Positions 9,536 through 17,990 of a stretch of 64,000 nucleotides of DNA are shown piece by piece; within the stretch, counting starts at the first letter, position 1, and every line of letters begins with the position of its first letter. The stretch is from Chlamydiota bacterium. GTDB lineage: Bacteria; Chlamydiota; Chlamydiia; Chlamydiales; Rhabdochlamydiaceae. The stretch lies in contig JAJFMD010000007.1 of the NCBI GenBank assembly GCA_021772335.1, positions 62,001-126,000 of the forward strand. Reading direction: 5' to 3'. The position numbers and the translations under genes were made by a program. The notes beneath the pieces were generated by a model that was not told the DNA's origin, searched no databases, and worked only from the letters and a program-made list of their open reading frames with translations.

Positions 9536-9557
9536 TAACGCACCACATAAAAGATAA

Positions 9558-9631
9558 TGGACTGAGCAGGACTCGAACCTGCGACATCCCGCTTAGAAGG
9601 CGGGTGCTCTATCCAGCTGAGCTATCAGTCC
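9558..9631 (-). tRNA. tRNA-Arg (anticodon TCT)
   Basis: The reverse complement folds into a full cloverleaf of 74 nt. Acceptor GGACTGA pairs with TCAGTCC (discriminator A), the D-arm is GCTC/GAGC, the anticodon stem CCCGC/GCGGG carries loop CTTCTAA with anticodon TCT, and the T-arm GCAGG/CCTGC carries TTCGAGT. CCA is not encoded. It reads AGA codons. Confidence 0.97.
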
Positions 9632-9730
9632 AAAGTCCCTACTCTACCATTAAAAAATGCAATTTTTCAAGCGTAACTTGCGATCACTGCTAATTTTAGA
9701 ACATAATTTTTCAAAACTACCATTTTTTTA

Positions 9731-9903
9731 TTTCACCACAGAGCCATAGAAAACAGTGAGATTTTTAACGGGTATTCTAGCAGTGAAAAACACTCTCTCC
9801 TTCGGAGAATCTTATGTAAAATTAAGAGTTTGTAATACAGGCTGTTTTTCCACATCGTTTCAACGATAAAAATCTCACTGTTCTCTGCGTCTCTGTGGTT
9901 AAA
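9731..9903. repeat. Inverted-repeat (MITE-like) element with 36-bp arms
   Basis: Arms 9731-9766 and 9868-9903 are reverse complements with 31 of 36 positions matching. Each arm contains the core ACCACAGAG followed by ACAGTGAGATTTTT. The 101-base centre holds a small TCTCC/GGAGA hairpin. An ACCACAGAG-GCAGAGA consensus is common in dispersed intergenic palindromes of many bacteria, so this is probably a mobile or formerly mobile non-coding palindrome. It fills most of the 344-base gap between tRNA-Arg and dapB. I see no coding sequence in that gap; the small frame across it only reads through the palindrome. Confidence 0.7.
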
Positions 9904-9975
9904 ATCAAATAGAAAAGCCTTACGCTTGTTCAATATTCTTAGCGCACATACAATCATAGAAAACAGGTTAAAAAA

Positions 9976-10686
9976 ATGATTAAAATCGCACTGATCGGAG
10001 CAAATGGCAAAGTCTCTAAGGCCATCGCACAAATCATCCAAGACATTCCCGAATTCACTATAACTTCCGGCTATGCACGCTCACCATTTGCCGCTCCTTT
10101 TCTCATTACAAAGGATCTATCTCAAGCACTCTCCTCCTGTGACATCGCGATTGATTTTTCCCTTCCATCTCTTACATCAGATCTTCTCAAAGCTGCTATT
10201 TCACAACAAACACCCCTTGTCATTGGAACTACCGGCCTCTCTCAAGAGCAACATGACAATCTCACTCAAGCTTCAAAAACCCTTCCGATTTTCTATGCAA
10301 GCAACTTCAGCATTGGCATTGCAATGTTGCATAAAATCGCTCACCTTCTCTCCTCAAATCTCGATGGAAGCTGGAGTCTTGATCTCATCGATATTCATCA
10401 CAAGCATAAAAAAGATGCACCCTCAGGCACTGCAGTTTCCATCGCTAAAGAAACCAAAGAGCGCGCTCAAATTCATTCACTGCGCACAGGGGAAATATTT
10501 GGGGAACACACTCTTCTCGCACACACAGCTGAAGAGCGTTTAGAAATTAAACACGCCGCCTTAAATCGACTCGTCTTTGCTCGCAGCGCCTTAAAAGCTG
10601 CGGCCTTTTTACATCACAAACCTCCTGGCCTCTATACCATGGAAGACTTAATCAACAAGGAACAAACATGCACACTATCTCTCTAG
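9976..10686 (+). CDS. dapB: 4-hydroxy-tetrahydrodipicolinate reductase
   Basis: 236-residue NAD(P)H-dependent reductase of the lysine/meso-diaminopimelate pathway, supplying the cross-linking residue of peptidoglycan. The dinucleotide-binding loop is IALIGANGKVSKAI at the N-terminus. IDFSLPS and GTTGLS are the next conserved motifs, and substrate and catalytic residues lie in IDIHHKHKKDAPSGTA. It is somewhat shorter than the usual 250-270 residues, as in other chlamydiae. The last 19 bases overlap the start of kdsA, so the two genes form an operon with the LptC-like gene. Confidence 0.93.
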   Translation: MIKIALIGANGKVSKAIAQIIQDIPEFTITSGYARSPFAAPFLITKDLSQALSSCDIAIDFSLPSLTSDLLKAAISQQTPLVIGTTGLSQEQHDNLTQASKTLPIFYASNFSIGIAMLHKIAHLLSSNLDGSWSLDLIDIHHKHKKDAPSGTAVSIAKETKERAQIHSLRTGEIFGEHTLLAHTAEERLEIKHAALNRLVFARSALKAAAFLHHKPPGLYTMEDLINKEQTCTLSL

Positions 10687-11498
10687 ATAAATTCAAAATA
10701 GGTCCTAACGAGCCCCTTCTTCTCATCTCTGGACCGTGCGTCATTGAAAGTAGAGAGCACGCCTTCTCCTGCGCTGAAACCCTTAAAGAAATCGCAAGCC
10801 ACTACTCACTCAACTTCGTCTTCAAAGCGAGCTGCGATAAAGCTAACCGTTCTGCTCACGACTCTTTTCGCGGCCCAGGCTTCACCCAAGGATTAGAAAT
10901 ACTCTCAGAAATTCGTCAAAAACTCGGCATCCTCGTTACCACCGACGTACATACACCTGAGCAAGCACAGCAAGCTGGATCCGTCATAGACATCATTCAA
11001 ATCCCCGCTTTCCTCTCTCGCCAAACCGATCTCCTTCTCGCCGCCGCACAAACCGGCAAATGCATCAACGTCAAAAAAGGACAGTTCCTCGCACCGTGGG
11101 ATATGGCAAATGTCATTGAAAAAATCCGCTCTGCAAACAACCCCAACATCATCCTCACAGATCGCGGCACCTGCTTTGGATACAACAACCTCGTTAGCGA
11201 TATGCGCTCCATTCCTCTCATGCAACAACTCGGAGTTCCCGTTTGTTTCGACGCCTCTCACTCCACCCAACTTCCCGGCGCACAAGGTTCCCAATCTGGC
11301 GGCCAGCGCGAAATGATCCCTCACCTAGCCAAAGCAGCCATTGCAGCCGGCGCCAACATACTCTTCATTGAAGCACACCCCAATCCCGCTCAAGCCAAAA
11401 GCGATAGCTCAATCGCCTATTCTTTCGATGATCTCCCTGCCCTCCTCAATCAAATCGTTGCGATCTACGATATCGTGAACGAACCAACTCCTGTATAA
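10668..11498 (+). CDS. kdsA: 3-deoxy-8-phosphooctulonate (KDO-8-P) synthase
   Basis: 276-residue TIM-barrel enzyme that condenses phosphoenolpyruvate with arabinose 5-phosphate to make KDO-8-phosphate for lipopolysaccharide. Family motifs run along the whole protein: SGPCVIES, FKASCDKANRS, TDVHTPEQA, IQIPAFLSRQTDLL, INVKKGQFLAPWDM, TDRGTCFGYNNLV, FDASHSTQLPG and IEAHPNP. The Cys in FKASCDKANRS is not diagnostic by itself of the metal-dependent class. A GGAA site sits before ATG inside the dapB end. The LptC-like gene follows after two bases. Confidence 0.96.
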   Translation: MHTISLDKFKIGPNEPLLLISGPCVIESREHAFSCAETLKEIASHYSLNFVFKASCDKANRSAHDSFRGPGFTQGLEILSEIRQKLGILVTTDVHTPEQAQQAGSVIDIIQIPAFLSRQTDLLLAAAQTGKCINVKKGQFLAPWDMANVIEKIRSANNPNIILTDRGTCFGYNNLVSDMRSIPLMQQLGVPVCFDASHSTQLPGAQGSQSGGQREMIPHLAKAAIAAGANILFIEAHPNPAQAKSDSSIAYSFDDLPALLNQIVAIYDIVNEPTPV

Positions 11499-11500
11499 TC

Positions 11501-11980
11501 ATGCTACCTAAACGCGCCTATCTACTCTTCCCCTTGCCCTTTATCCTTCTTGCCATCGTGCTCACTCTCCTCTCCCGCACATTCATCCTCCCCACTCCTA
11601 AACAGCGCCCCCAGACCTACCTCCAAGAGCGCACCGGCATTACTAAGGATCTCTATCTCAACGATGAACATCATCATCTCACAGCAACACGCTCCTTACT
11701 CACCGCACATCTCAATCAAAATAAAATCGAACTAATCGAAGAACTCGATCAACTCTCCGGAAACCTCGAAGAAGCCCATAACCAACAACGCCAATTTCAC
11801 TCGCCCCACGGCACCTTCAACTACCGCACTCGCACACTCCTCACAGACCGAGTCAACCTCATCACCTATGAAAACAAAAAGCCCCTCCTAAAAGGAGAGG
11901 CTAAATCACTCACATTAACTTTTACGTCAGACGGTCCCGAGCTTACTGCAGAACGCATTGATTCGGAGGTGGATCATTAG
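11501..11980 (+). CDS. LptC-like LPS transport membrane protein
   Basis: 159 residues with one N-terminal hydrophobic span (about 7-28, LLFPLPFILLAIVLTLLS) and a periplasmic beta-strand-rich part, the layout of LptC, which links LptBFG to LptA. Sequence similarity to LptC is not obvious by eye. The call rests mainly on position: in C. trachomatis an unknown gene (CT654) sits between kdsA and the lptB-type gene, and this gene fills the same slot after kdsA (two-base gap). Here lptB lies 5.3 kb downstream because three opposite-strand genes intervene. Confidence 0.6.
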   Translation: MLPKRAYLLFPLPFILLAIVLTLLSRTFILPTPKQRPQTYLQERTGITKDLYLNDEHHHLTATRSLLTAHLNQNKIELIEELDQLSGNLEEAHNQQRQFHSPHGTFNYRTRTLLTDRVNLITYENKKPLLKGEAKSLTLTFTSDGPELTAERIDSEVDH

Positions 11981-12044
11981 GATCTATTCTTCTAATAGAT
12001 TCACAATTCAATCCGAATTCATAAGCTCGTCATCACCTAAATTT

Positions 12045-12953
12045 CTAAAAATTTACATTAGCTACCGTGTCATCAATGCTTTCATATAAACGCTTCAAAG
12101 CGGCGAGTAGAATTGATCGATCCTCCACCTTGCCTCTATAAGGAAATGCATAATCAAAAGCGTCATCGAATGCACCAACAGACAATTCTTTTTTACGTGC
12201 TTCTTCAATGATCATTTCTTTAAGCGTGGCTATATCGTTTGGAATAGCTTTAAAACTTATCTCAATTGCAAAATCTCTACCTAACTCAGCAAGGTCAAAT
12301 TTACTTAAAAGACTTTCAAAAGGTCCAATGCGTTCCTGAATATTAGTATCTTTGGTGATTACTTCCTTATATACATCTTTTAAGATTTCTTCAGGGTTTT
12401 CTTTCATGAATTCTAAATCGATAAACTGGGGATGTTCAATATTAAAAATCGTTTGAAATAAAGCTTTTTTTGAAGGAATTTTTAACCCATCTACTTCTAG
12501 ACCCATAGCTTGCTTTGCCAAACTCTCAAGAAGAGAATTATTTATTATATATGCTGCGTTATCGAGAAATTGCAACTTTCTGATGTGCGGGATATCGACC
12601 GGTTCTAGTTTATTCTTCAAGGCCCTTTCTTTATCCTGAATCATCGCGCGTATTCCCACGATTGTGTTAACCAAATTAAGCAGAGCAAGACTCTGCTCTG
12701 GGGTAATTGACCCATCAGAAGTAAGCCTACTCAATTCATTTTGAGCAAATGCTTCATAACTTGAAATGATAGAAAAATTTTGAACTCTAGCTCTAGCATA
12801 AAAGTTCACTACCCTTTTAGTATCTGCTGACTTCTCTGCAAGCTTACATAGAGCAGGAATATCGAGGCCTTTTAATTCCTCAAATTTTTGATCCTCCGAA
12901 AGAGAGCTCCATCTTTCAAATAAAGAGTTTACTTTTAAATCAACTGCACTCAT
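12045..12953 (-). CDS. F-box-like family protein, short member of a three-gene cluster
   Basis: 302-residue helical protein, soluble, with no signal peptide. The N-terminus has the spacing seen in its two neighbours (LKGLDIPALCKLAEKSADTKRVV, compare their LDFPDLCQLSQAS and LGYEDLCQLAHLP), a weak F-box-like helix pair. The C-terminus shares the signature YAFPYRGKVEDRSILLAAL with the other two (YAYPH..DF..L.YAL). It is therefore a shortened relative that lacks the middle part with the second F-box-like motif. The start is preceded by GAGGTTAAA directly before ATG, as in the neighbour at 13062-15134. A TATAAT-type -10 lies at 12988-12993. Function unknown; a host-directed effector is an inference. 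Confidence 0.6.
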   Translation of the reverse strand: MSAVDLKVNSLFERWSSLSEDQKFEELKGLDIPALCKLAEKSADTKRVVNFYARARVQNFSIISSYEAFAQNELSRLTSDGSITPEQSLALLNLVNTIVGIRAMIQDKERALKNKLEPVDIPHIRKLQFLDNAAYIINNSLLESLAKQAMGLEVDGLKIPSKKALFQTIFNIEHPQFIDLEFMKENPEEILKDVYKEVITKDTNIQERIGPFESLLSKFDLAELGRDFAIEISFKAIPNDIATLKEMIIEEARKKELSVGAFDDAFDYAFPYRGKVEDRSILLAALKRLYESIDDTVANVNF

Positions 12954-13061
12954 TTTAACCTCTAACCAAATTGTTTAATATGCAACTATTATACAATAAA
13001 TTTACAATTAATATAAATATTAAAATATTTATTAATATGCTTTCATTAAAACTGCTTAAGA

Positions 13062-15134
13062 TTAACCTCTATTGCTCCCAGAGCCGATCGAGGGATTAAC
13101 AAAGCGCTCATTGACAATCGTCGTCAGAGCATAATGTAAATGTTTAAAATCTCCATTGTGACTAAGATGAGGATAAGCATAGAGCTTGTAATTAACATCG
13201 GAGCGCTCTTGCACTCTTGCAGAATCTAATACCAACCTTTCAAGTCTCTCCTCAATTTCACTAAAACCTTTACTCAATTCGAGATTGCGCTGACAGACAT
13301 AGGAAAAGCTCCGAGAATACTGCGGCTCTGTAATTAAGGTATACTTTTCCAGTCCCAGACTCCCCTTAGCTCGCTCAATGGTTTCTAAAGCAGTCATCCA
13401 ATTCGTCGCTATTCCAACTCCAGTATTACTCATAATCTGAAGTGCAACAGATAAAACCCTTATGATATTAGTTGCCATTTGATGATTGCTTGCTAGAATA
13501 GCCTCTGCTTCTCGATTGTAAAATACAAGAACTCCCCTAGCAGCGCTTTGCACATCTGCAAAACGATTTGAATAATTTGCTTGATTACAGAGTATTTTTA
13601 AGTTCTCGAGAAGTGTTTTGTCTTGAACAAAGGGGAGCAATCCCAATTGATTCAAAGCCATTTCTGTTGCCTCACGCGTCGCTTTTAATTTCGTCATCCA
13701 AATTCGCTGCATTTCTGGATTTTCCATATTAAAAATCAGCTGAACACAGGTGCGTTTTTGATGAGTTTCAACAGAAATTCCTTCTTCATTCCGATCTAGA
13801 AAATAGGTCATATATAATTGCTTTGCACAAATTTTCCTCGCCCTGGCTTTGAGGATTAACGGCCATAAAGCTTGATAAAACATTGCTTTGATTCCTTGAA
13901 ATGTTGTTATCAACTCTTTTTTATCGGAACTTTCTTGTTCGATGAGTTTTGCAACATTTTCATCGTCCGGTCGCGTTTTGTTTTGAAACAAGGAAACAAC
14001 CGCTTCTTGTGAAAGATCGCGAAATTCTCGATTAACAGTAGAAACCGCACACAATCCATCAAAACCGCAAAAACTAAGAATTTGCAGCTTTACCTCTCTA
14101 GGACAAGAGTGCCAATTCGCTGGAAGATACAAACTATTATAAAGAGCGTTTAACACGTGGCGATAATTGCCCTCATCTTGAGTTGTAAGTTTACTATCTA
14201 TAAGTTCTCTTAACTTTAATGCCTCTCCCAACAATGCAATTTCAGTTTTGAGATAATGCAGAAAATTAGCAGGAGGATTGGCTAAATAGTTGTATTCGCG
14301 CTCGCTAAGATCAAATGTTTCAAGAGACAGATCGCCGTTGATAAAGTTGAGAGCTAGTCCGGTTGAAGAGACTTCTCCGTTTTGAATTGCATAAAATAAA
14401 GAACCAATGACCCGTCCAAGATTTCGAAATAAGGTACGAGCAACTTGTTGCCTATCTAACGCTGTCATTTCATTATAATGCTTAAGATAGAAAGTCATCA
14501 CTCTTTTAAAAGGAGCATTGTTCAACCAATCTGAAGTCCATGCGGAAAGATTGTCAGGATTGATGAGATATTGAATGTCCTCTTTGAGCTGTCTCATAGA
14601 GAGAATAAACGGAAGCAGATTCGCAGAACGATAGGTTTCGATCAGGTCCCGTGTTTCATTGACAATCAATTCCATATGAACATCTTGCATCACACGATTG
14701 TCGATATGAAAAACACACCAAGCGAGCCATCGTCTTTGCAGGATATCTAAAGGTTTCTCACTATCGTCATCTGCATTGCGCAAGTAATAGAGGAGTTGTT
14801 TAGCAAAGAACGTATTCTTTTTTGCAGCATCGAGCATCGTGTAAAATCTACGGTGACGTCCCTCAGTTTCTGCAGAAGCTTGTGCCCAGAAAGATTCTTT
14901 TTGTTCAGGCAAAGCAGTTAATGTGCTATCGGCAGTTGCTTCTGTCCACGCCTTTTCAAACTTTTCACGATCAGCACCCGGAGGAAAATAATCACGAAGG
15001 TAACGAAGACCAATAGCACTATGCGCTACTTGCCTATCCGCCCGACTCGCTTGCGACAATTGACAAAGATCAGGAAAATCTAGATACCGACAGACACCGA
15101 GTTTAGCCTCTACTGGCAAAGCAGCCCAAGACAT
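13062..15134 (-). CDS. Large F-box-like protein (two F-box-like motifs)
   Basis: 690-residue soluble, mostly helical protein. Residues 5-45 read as an F-box: LPVEAKLGVCRYLDFPDLCQ followed by LSQASRADR, matching the eukaryotic pattern LPxExxxxIxxYLdxxDLcxLsxxs. A second copy lies at about 345-385 (PREVKLQILSFCGFDGLCAV followed by STVNREFR). The C-terminus carries the cluster signature (YKLYAYPHLSHNGDFKHLHYA region). F-box proteins recruit substrates to SCF ubiquitin ligases in eukaryotes, and intracellular bacteria use them as effectors; that role here is inference. It starts with a GAGGTTAAA leader and is followed by the short paralogue after 108 AT-rich bases. Confidence 0.65.
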   Translation of the reverse strand: MSWAALPVEAKLGVCRYLDFPDLCQLSQASRADRQVAHSAIGLRYLRDYFPPGADREKFEKAWTEATADSTLTALPEQKESFWAQASAETEGRHRRFYTMLDAAKKNTFFAKQLLYYLRNADDDSEKPLDILQRRWLAWCVFHIDNRVMQDVHMELIVNETRDLIETYRSANLLPFILSMRQLKEDIQYLINPDNLSAWTSDWLNNAPFKRVMTFYLKHYNEMTALDRQQVARTLFRNLGRVIGSLFYAIQNGEVSSTGLALNFINGDLSLETFDLSEREYNYLANPPANFLHYLKTEIALLGEALKLRELIDSKLTTQDEGNYRHVLNALYNSLYLPANWHSCPREVKLQILSFCGFDGLCAVSTVNREFRDLSQEAVVSLFQNKTRPDDENVAKLIEQESSDKKELITTFQGIKAMFYQALWPLILKARARKICAKQLYMTYFLDRNEEGISVETHQKRTCVQLIFNMENPEMQRIWMTKLKATREATEMALNQLGLLPFVQDKTLLENLKILCNQANYSNRFADVQSAARGVLVFYNREAEAILASNHQMATNIIRVLSVALQIMSNTGVGIATNWMTALETIERAKGSLGLEKYTLITEPQYSRSFSYVCQRNLELSKGFSEIEERLERLVLDSARVQERSDVNYKLYAYPHLSHNGDFKHLHYALTTIVNERFVNPSIGSGSNRG

Positions 15135-15223
15135 TTTAACCTCAAATTAATTTGCAAAAACAATAGCACAAATAAAACAAAATTTCCACGCTTTACGCAA
15201 AAATGAAACTAAAAGAAAATTAT

Positions 15224-17191
15224 TTATTCTTTTTCATCCGAGGACAAAACATGGTTTACCCAAGAACACAAATAACCACTAGGAAAAGGGTCCGAACAAT
15301 TTTTATTTGCAATTCTACATAAGGCATAGCTTAAGTTTGAAAAATCTTTAACAACACCACGATGCGGATAAGCATACTCTTTATAATCAACATCACCAGA
15401 CTCTGTAATCTGACCTAACTTCATTGCAGATTCTAAAACTAATGACTTCAGTTGCTCTTCGATCACTGAAAAGTCTTCGCTCACCTCAAGCCAATTTTGA
15501 TAAAGCCTGGATTGTGCATCGGCAAAGCGTGGCATCGCAAGCAAAGCGCCTCTTCTAGGATTCAAAGCCTCTTGATATTTTCTTAAACTTCCTGCTGCTT
15601 TTTCAAGCGTTTCGGAACCAACTACCTCGGGGCGCTCCCCACCAGCACCCATGTAATAGTGCATCCTAGTTGCTGTACCACGATTAATTGTACTAGCTAT
15701 TTCAACGGTATCACTATGTCTAGTATGATTAATTGCATTTTTATTATTTTTTAGAAATGTTGATATTTTCTCTCTATATTCCTTTTTATCTTTCGTTAAC
15801 ATATGCCCATAAAAAGACTCAAAATTCCCAAGCTTTCGCATCCAATCGACTAGTCTCAGTTCTCTAAAGAAAGGCATCATTGCTAAATCATTTGCTATCC
15901 ACTTATACGTTTCTTTTGGCTGCGCCTCTTTTCCCCAACTAATGGCAATCGCATCATTAGCAAGTTTTGCACAACCTTTGCTTGTAGAAGAAAATCTGAT
16001 TAAAGATTGATCTTCTTCTAAAAATTTATATATAACCTCTGGAGGGCAATGCGCTATTGTTGTCGGATTAACATAGCAAGAGTCATAAAGATTCATAACA
16101 GCCGCTTCAATGTTACCATTGTCACGAGCAATCTGCTCACTAACCGCTCTTGTTAAGTTCACTTCTTTTGGATCGAGTTCTACAACGCGCCTGAAATAAT
16201 CACTAAAATCTGTTGGAGGATTCATCAACAAGGAATAGCTCAAATCTTCTAGACCAAAACGACAAGGTTGAAATCTCTCTTTCAAACATTCAGCCTCTTT
16301 AGTTTGCTCATCAGTGAGCGGTTTACTGATGTTCAATTGATGACTCAGGTTTTTAAAAAATGCATCTAATTGTGCAAAAATAATAACAGCGTATCCCTTG
16401 TTTGCATCTTCTTTATAATCAACTGTCAATTCATCATAGTGAATTCTACAAAACTCTAAAACACGCTTATAGGCAGGGTTAAAAAAGTAATTCGGAAATC
16501 CTAAATTTGAAACGTTTTCTGGATCGGAAAGATAAGTGATATCCTCTTGTAACTGTTGTAAATGAACTAAGAAAGGCCACCTTCGATTTTCTCGAAATGC
16601 TGCAGTTCGATTTCTAATGCCCTCTGCGAGTAGCGCCATTTGATATGTTTGAACAGTAGGATGATTGGCTTGCACAACACACCAAGCAAGCCATCTGCTT
16701 TGGCGCGTATTTAATGAAGCTCTATCTAACCACCAACATCTATCTGGTTGATGCCAAAAATTTGTTTCATATTGGTGTTCTCGACACAAAACGTAAAGAA
16801 CATGTCTAGCAAAAAAATTATCCTGATTATCGGGGAAAAAATATCTGGAAACTTGGTTTTCAGGGAAAAATATCTTGGAGAAATGTTGATGCACTATGGC
16901 TACGCTCTCAGCAATTTTCTCAAACTCTTCTTTTGCCGTATCTCTATAACCCGGCGTAGGTGAAAACTCTTCCATAGTGGCGATCTCGGCAAATGCCGTG
17001 ACAAATAATTCGCGGTTTCCTTGTGGATGAGGATTGCCATCCCAAAAACGGCGAGCAATCTCACTGTTGATGATCTTTTGATCTGCCGCAGGTAAATGCG
17101 CTAATTGACAAAGATCTTCGTAACCTAGATATTTGGATGAATTGGAGTTTGCTGCAGTTTGTAGCGTCTCCCAAGTGAGAGGATTTGACAT
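15224..17191 (-). CDS. Large F-box-like protein (paralogue)
   Basis: 655-residue paralogue of the 13062-15134 protein with the same plan: an N-terminal F-box-like segment (YLGYEDLCQLAHLPAADQ, residues about 20-40), a second one at about 382-420 (CPPEVIYKFLEEDQSLIRFS then STSKGCAKLA), and the C-terminal signature (YKEYAYPHRGVVKDFSNLSY region). The first motif is less canonical than in the neighbour. The promoter is good: TTATCA and TATAAT with 17-base spacing at 17224-17252 on the minus strand. It is divergent from lptB, whose start is 67 bases away. No homologue is recognised with certainty. Confidence 0.65.
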   Translation of the reverse strand: MSNPLTWETLQTAANSNSSKYLGYEDLCQLAHLPAADQKIINSEIARRFWDGNPHPQGNRELFVTAFAEIATMEEFSPTPGYRDTAKEEFEKIAESVAIVHQHFSKIFFPENQVSRYFFPDNQDNFFARHVLYVLCREHQYETNFWHQPDRCWWLDRASLNTRQSRWLAWCVVQANHPTVQTYQMALLAEGIRNRTAAFRENRRWPFLVHLQQLQEDITYLSDPENVSNLGFPNYFFNPAYKRVLEFCRIHYDELTVDYKEDANKGYAVIIFAQLDAFFKNLSHQLNISKPLTDEQTKEAECLKERFQPCRFGLEDLSYSLLMNPPTDFSDYFRRVVELDPKEVNLTRAVSEQIARDNGNIEAAVMNLYDSCYVNPTTIAHCPPEVIYKFLEEDQSLIRFSSTSKGCAKLANDAIAISWGKEAQPKETYKWIANDLAMMPFFRELRLVDWMRKLGNFESFYGHMLTKDKKEYREKISTFLKNNKNAINHTRHSDTVEIASTINRGTATRMHYYMGAGGERPEVVGSETLEKAAGSLRKYQEALNPRRGALLAMPRFADAQSRLYQNWLEVSEDFSVIEEQLKSLVLESAMKLGQITESGDVDYKEYAYPHRGVVKDFSNLSYALCRIANKNCSDPFPSGYLCSWVNHVLSSDEKE

Positions 17192-17223
17192 TTTTAAACC
17201 TAAAAAATTATTTATTAATAAAT

Positions 17224-17252
17224 ATTATAACACAACAAACACTTATTGATAA
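17224..17252 (-). promoter_or_regulatory. Sigma70-type promoter of the F-box-like gene at 15224-17191
   Basis: On the minus strand the -35 TTATCA (17247-17252) and -10 TATAAT (17224-17229) are separated by 17 bases. The start codon lies 33 bases after the -10. The -35 nearly reaches the ATG of lptB on the other strand, so both genes share a very short control region. Confidence 0.5.
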
Positions 17253-17258
17253 TAAAAT

Positions 17259-17990
17259 ATGAAAAACAATCAATTGTTATATATAAATAATTTGAAAAAA
17301 CACTATCAAAACCGCTCTGTTGTCGATCAGCTCTCTTTTAACGTCGGCAGAGGGGAAATCGTCGGCCTTCTCGGCCCCAATGGCGCTGGTAAGACGACCG
17401 CGTTTTACATGACAATAGGGTTGATAAGCCCCGATCAAGGAGAGGTGATTTTCAAAGGAATAGATGTCACAGCGCTGCCTATTGATCAAAGAGCAAAGAT
17501 GGGCATGGGCTATCTCGCCCAAGAGCCTTCGGTATTCCGCTCTTTGAGCGTTGAAGATAATTTGTATTGTATTTTAGAAACACTTCCATTGAGTAAAGAA
17601 GAACAAAAAAAACGATGCAAGGAGCTCCTTGAAGAACTCGATTTAGCGCGCCATGCAAAAAAACTCGCAGGGAGTTTATCAGGCGGAGAACGACGTCGTT
17701 TAGAGATCACACGTGCTCTGATTACTGAGCCTGAACTGTTGCTTCTCGATGAACCGTTTGCGAATATTGATCCGATTACCATTCGTGAAGTGAAACAGCT
17801 GATTCGTATGCTTAAAGAGAGAGGAATTAGCGTTCTCATCACTGATCACAATGCGCGCGAGATCTTTTCTATTGTCGATCGGAGTTATCTCGTTCGTGAC
17901 GGCAAGGTGCTCCTATCAGGAACCGTTGACGAACTACTCGCTAGCGAAGAGGCCAAAGCGACCTATTTCGGAGAAGATTTTAAACTGTAG
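17259..17990 (+). CDS. lptB: LPS export ABC transporter ATP-binding protein
   Basis: 243-residue ABC ATPase that powers LPS extraction by LptFG. Walker A is GPNGAGKTT at residues 39-47, the Q-loop is YLAQEPSVF, the ABC signature LSGGERRRLEITRAL, Walker B LLLLDEPFANIDP and the H-loop ITDHNARE; the EPSVF segment and overall length are typical of LptB. No ribosome-binding site is visible before ATG; the leader is almost pure A/T. In other chlamydiae it directly follows the LptC-like gene, but here it is cut off from it and must have its own promoter in the 67-base gap. Its stop overlaps the convergent glycosyltransferase by 11 bases. Confidence 0.93.
   Translation: MKNNQLLYINNLKKHYQNRSVVDQLSFNVGRGEIVGLLGPNGAGKTTAFYMTIGLISPDQGEVIFKGIDVTALPIDQRAKMGMGYLAQEPSVFRSLSVEDNLYCILETLPLSKEEQKKRCKELLEELDLARHAKKLAGSLSGGERRRLEITRALITEPELLLLDEPFANIDPITIREVKQLIRMLKERGISVLITDHNAREIFSIVDRSYLVRDGKVLLSGTVDELLASEEAKATYFGEDFKL

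Noticed and set aside
9733-10041. 102-residue minus-strand frame over the tRNA-dapB gap
   Set aside because: It reads straight through both palindrome arms and into dapB codons; no ribosome-binding site and no family.
10905-11324. 139-residue minus-strand frame in kdsA
   Set aside because: Shadow of kdsA; all KdsA motifs are on the plus strand.
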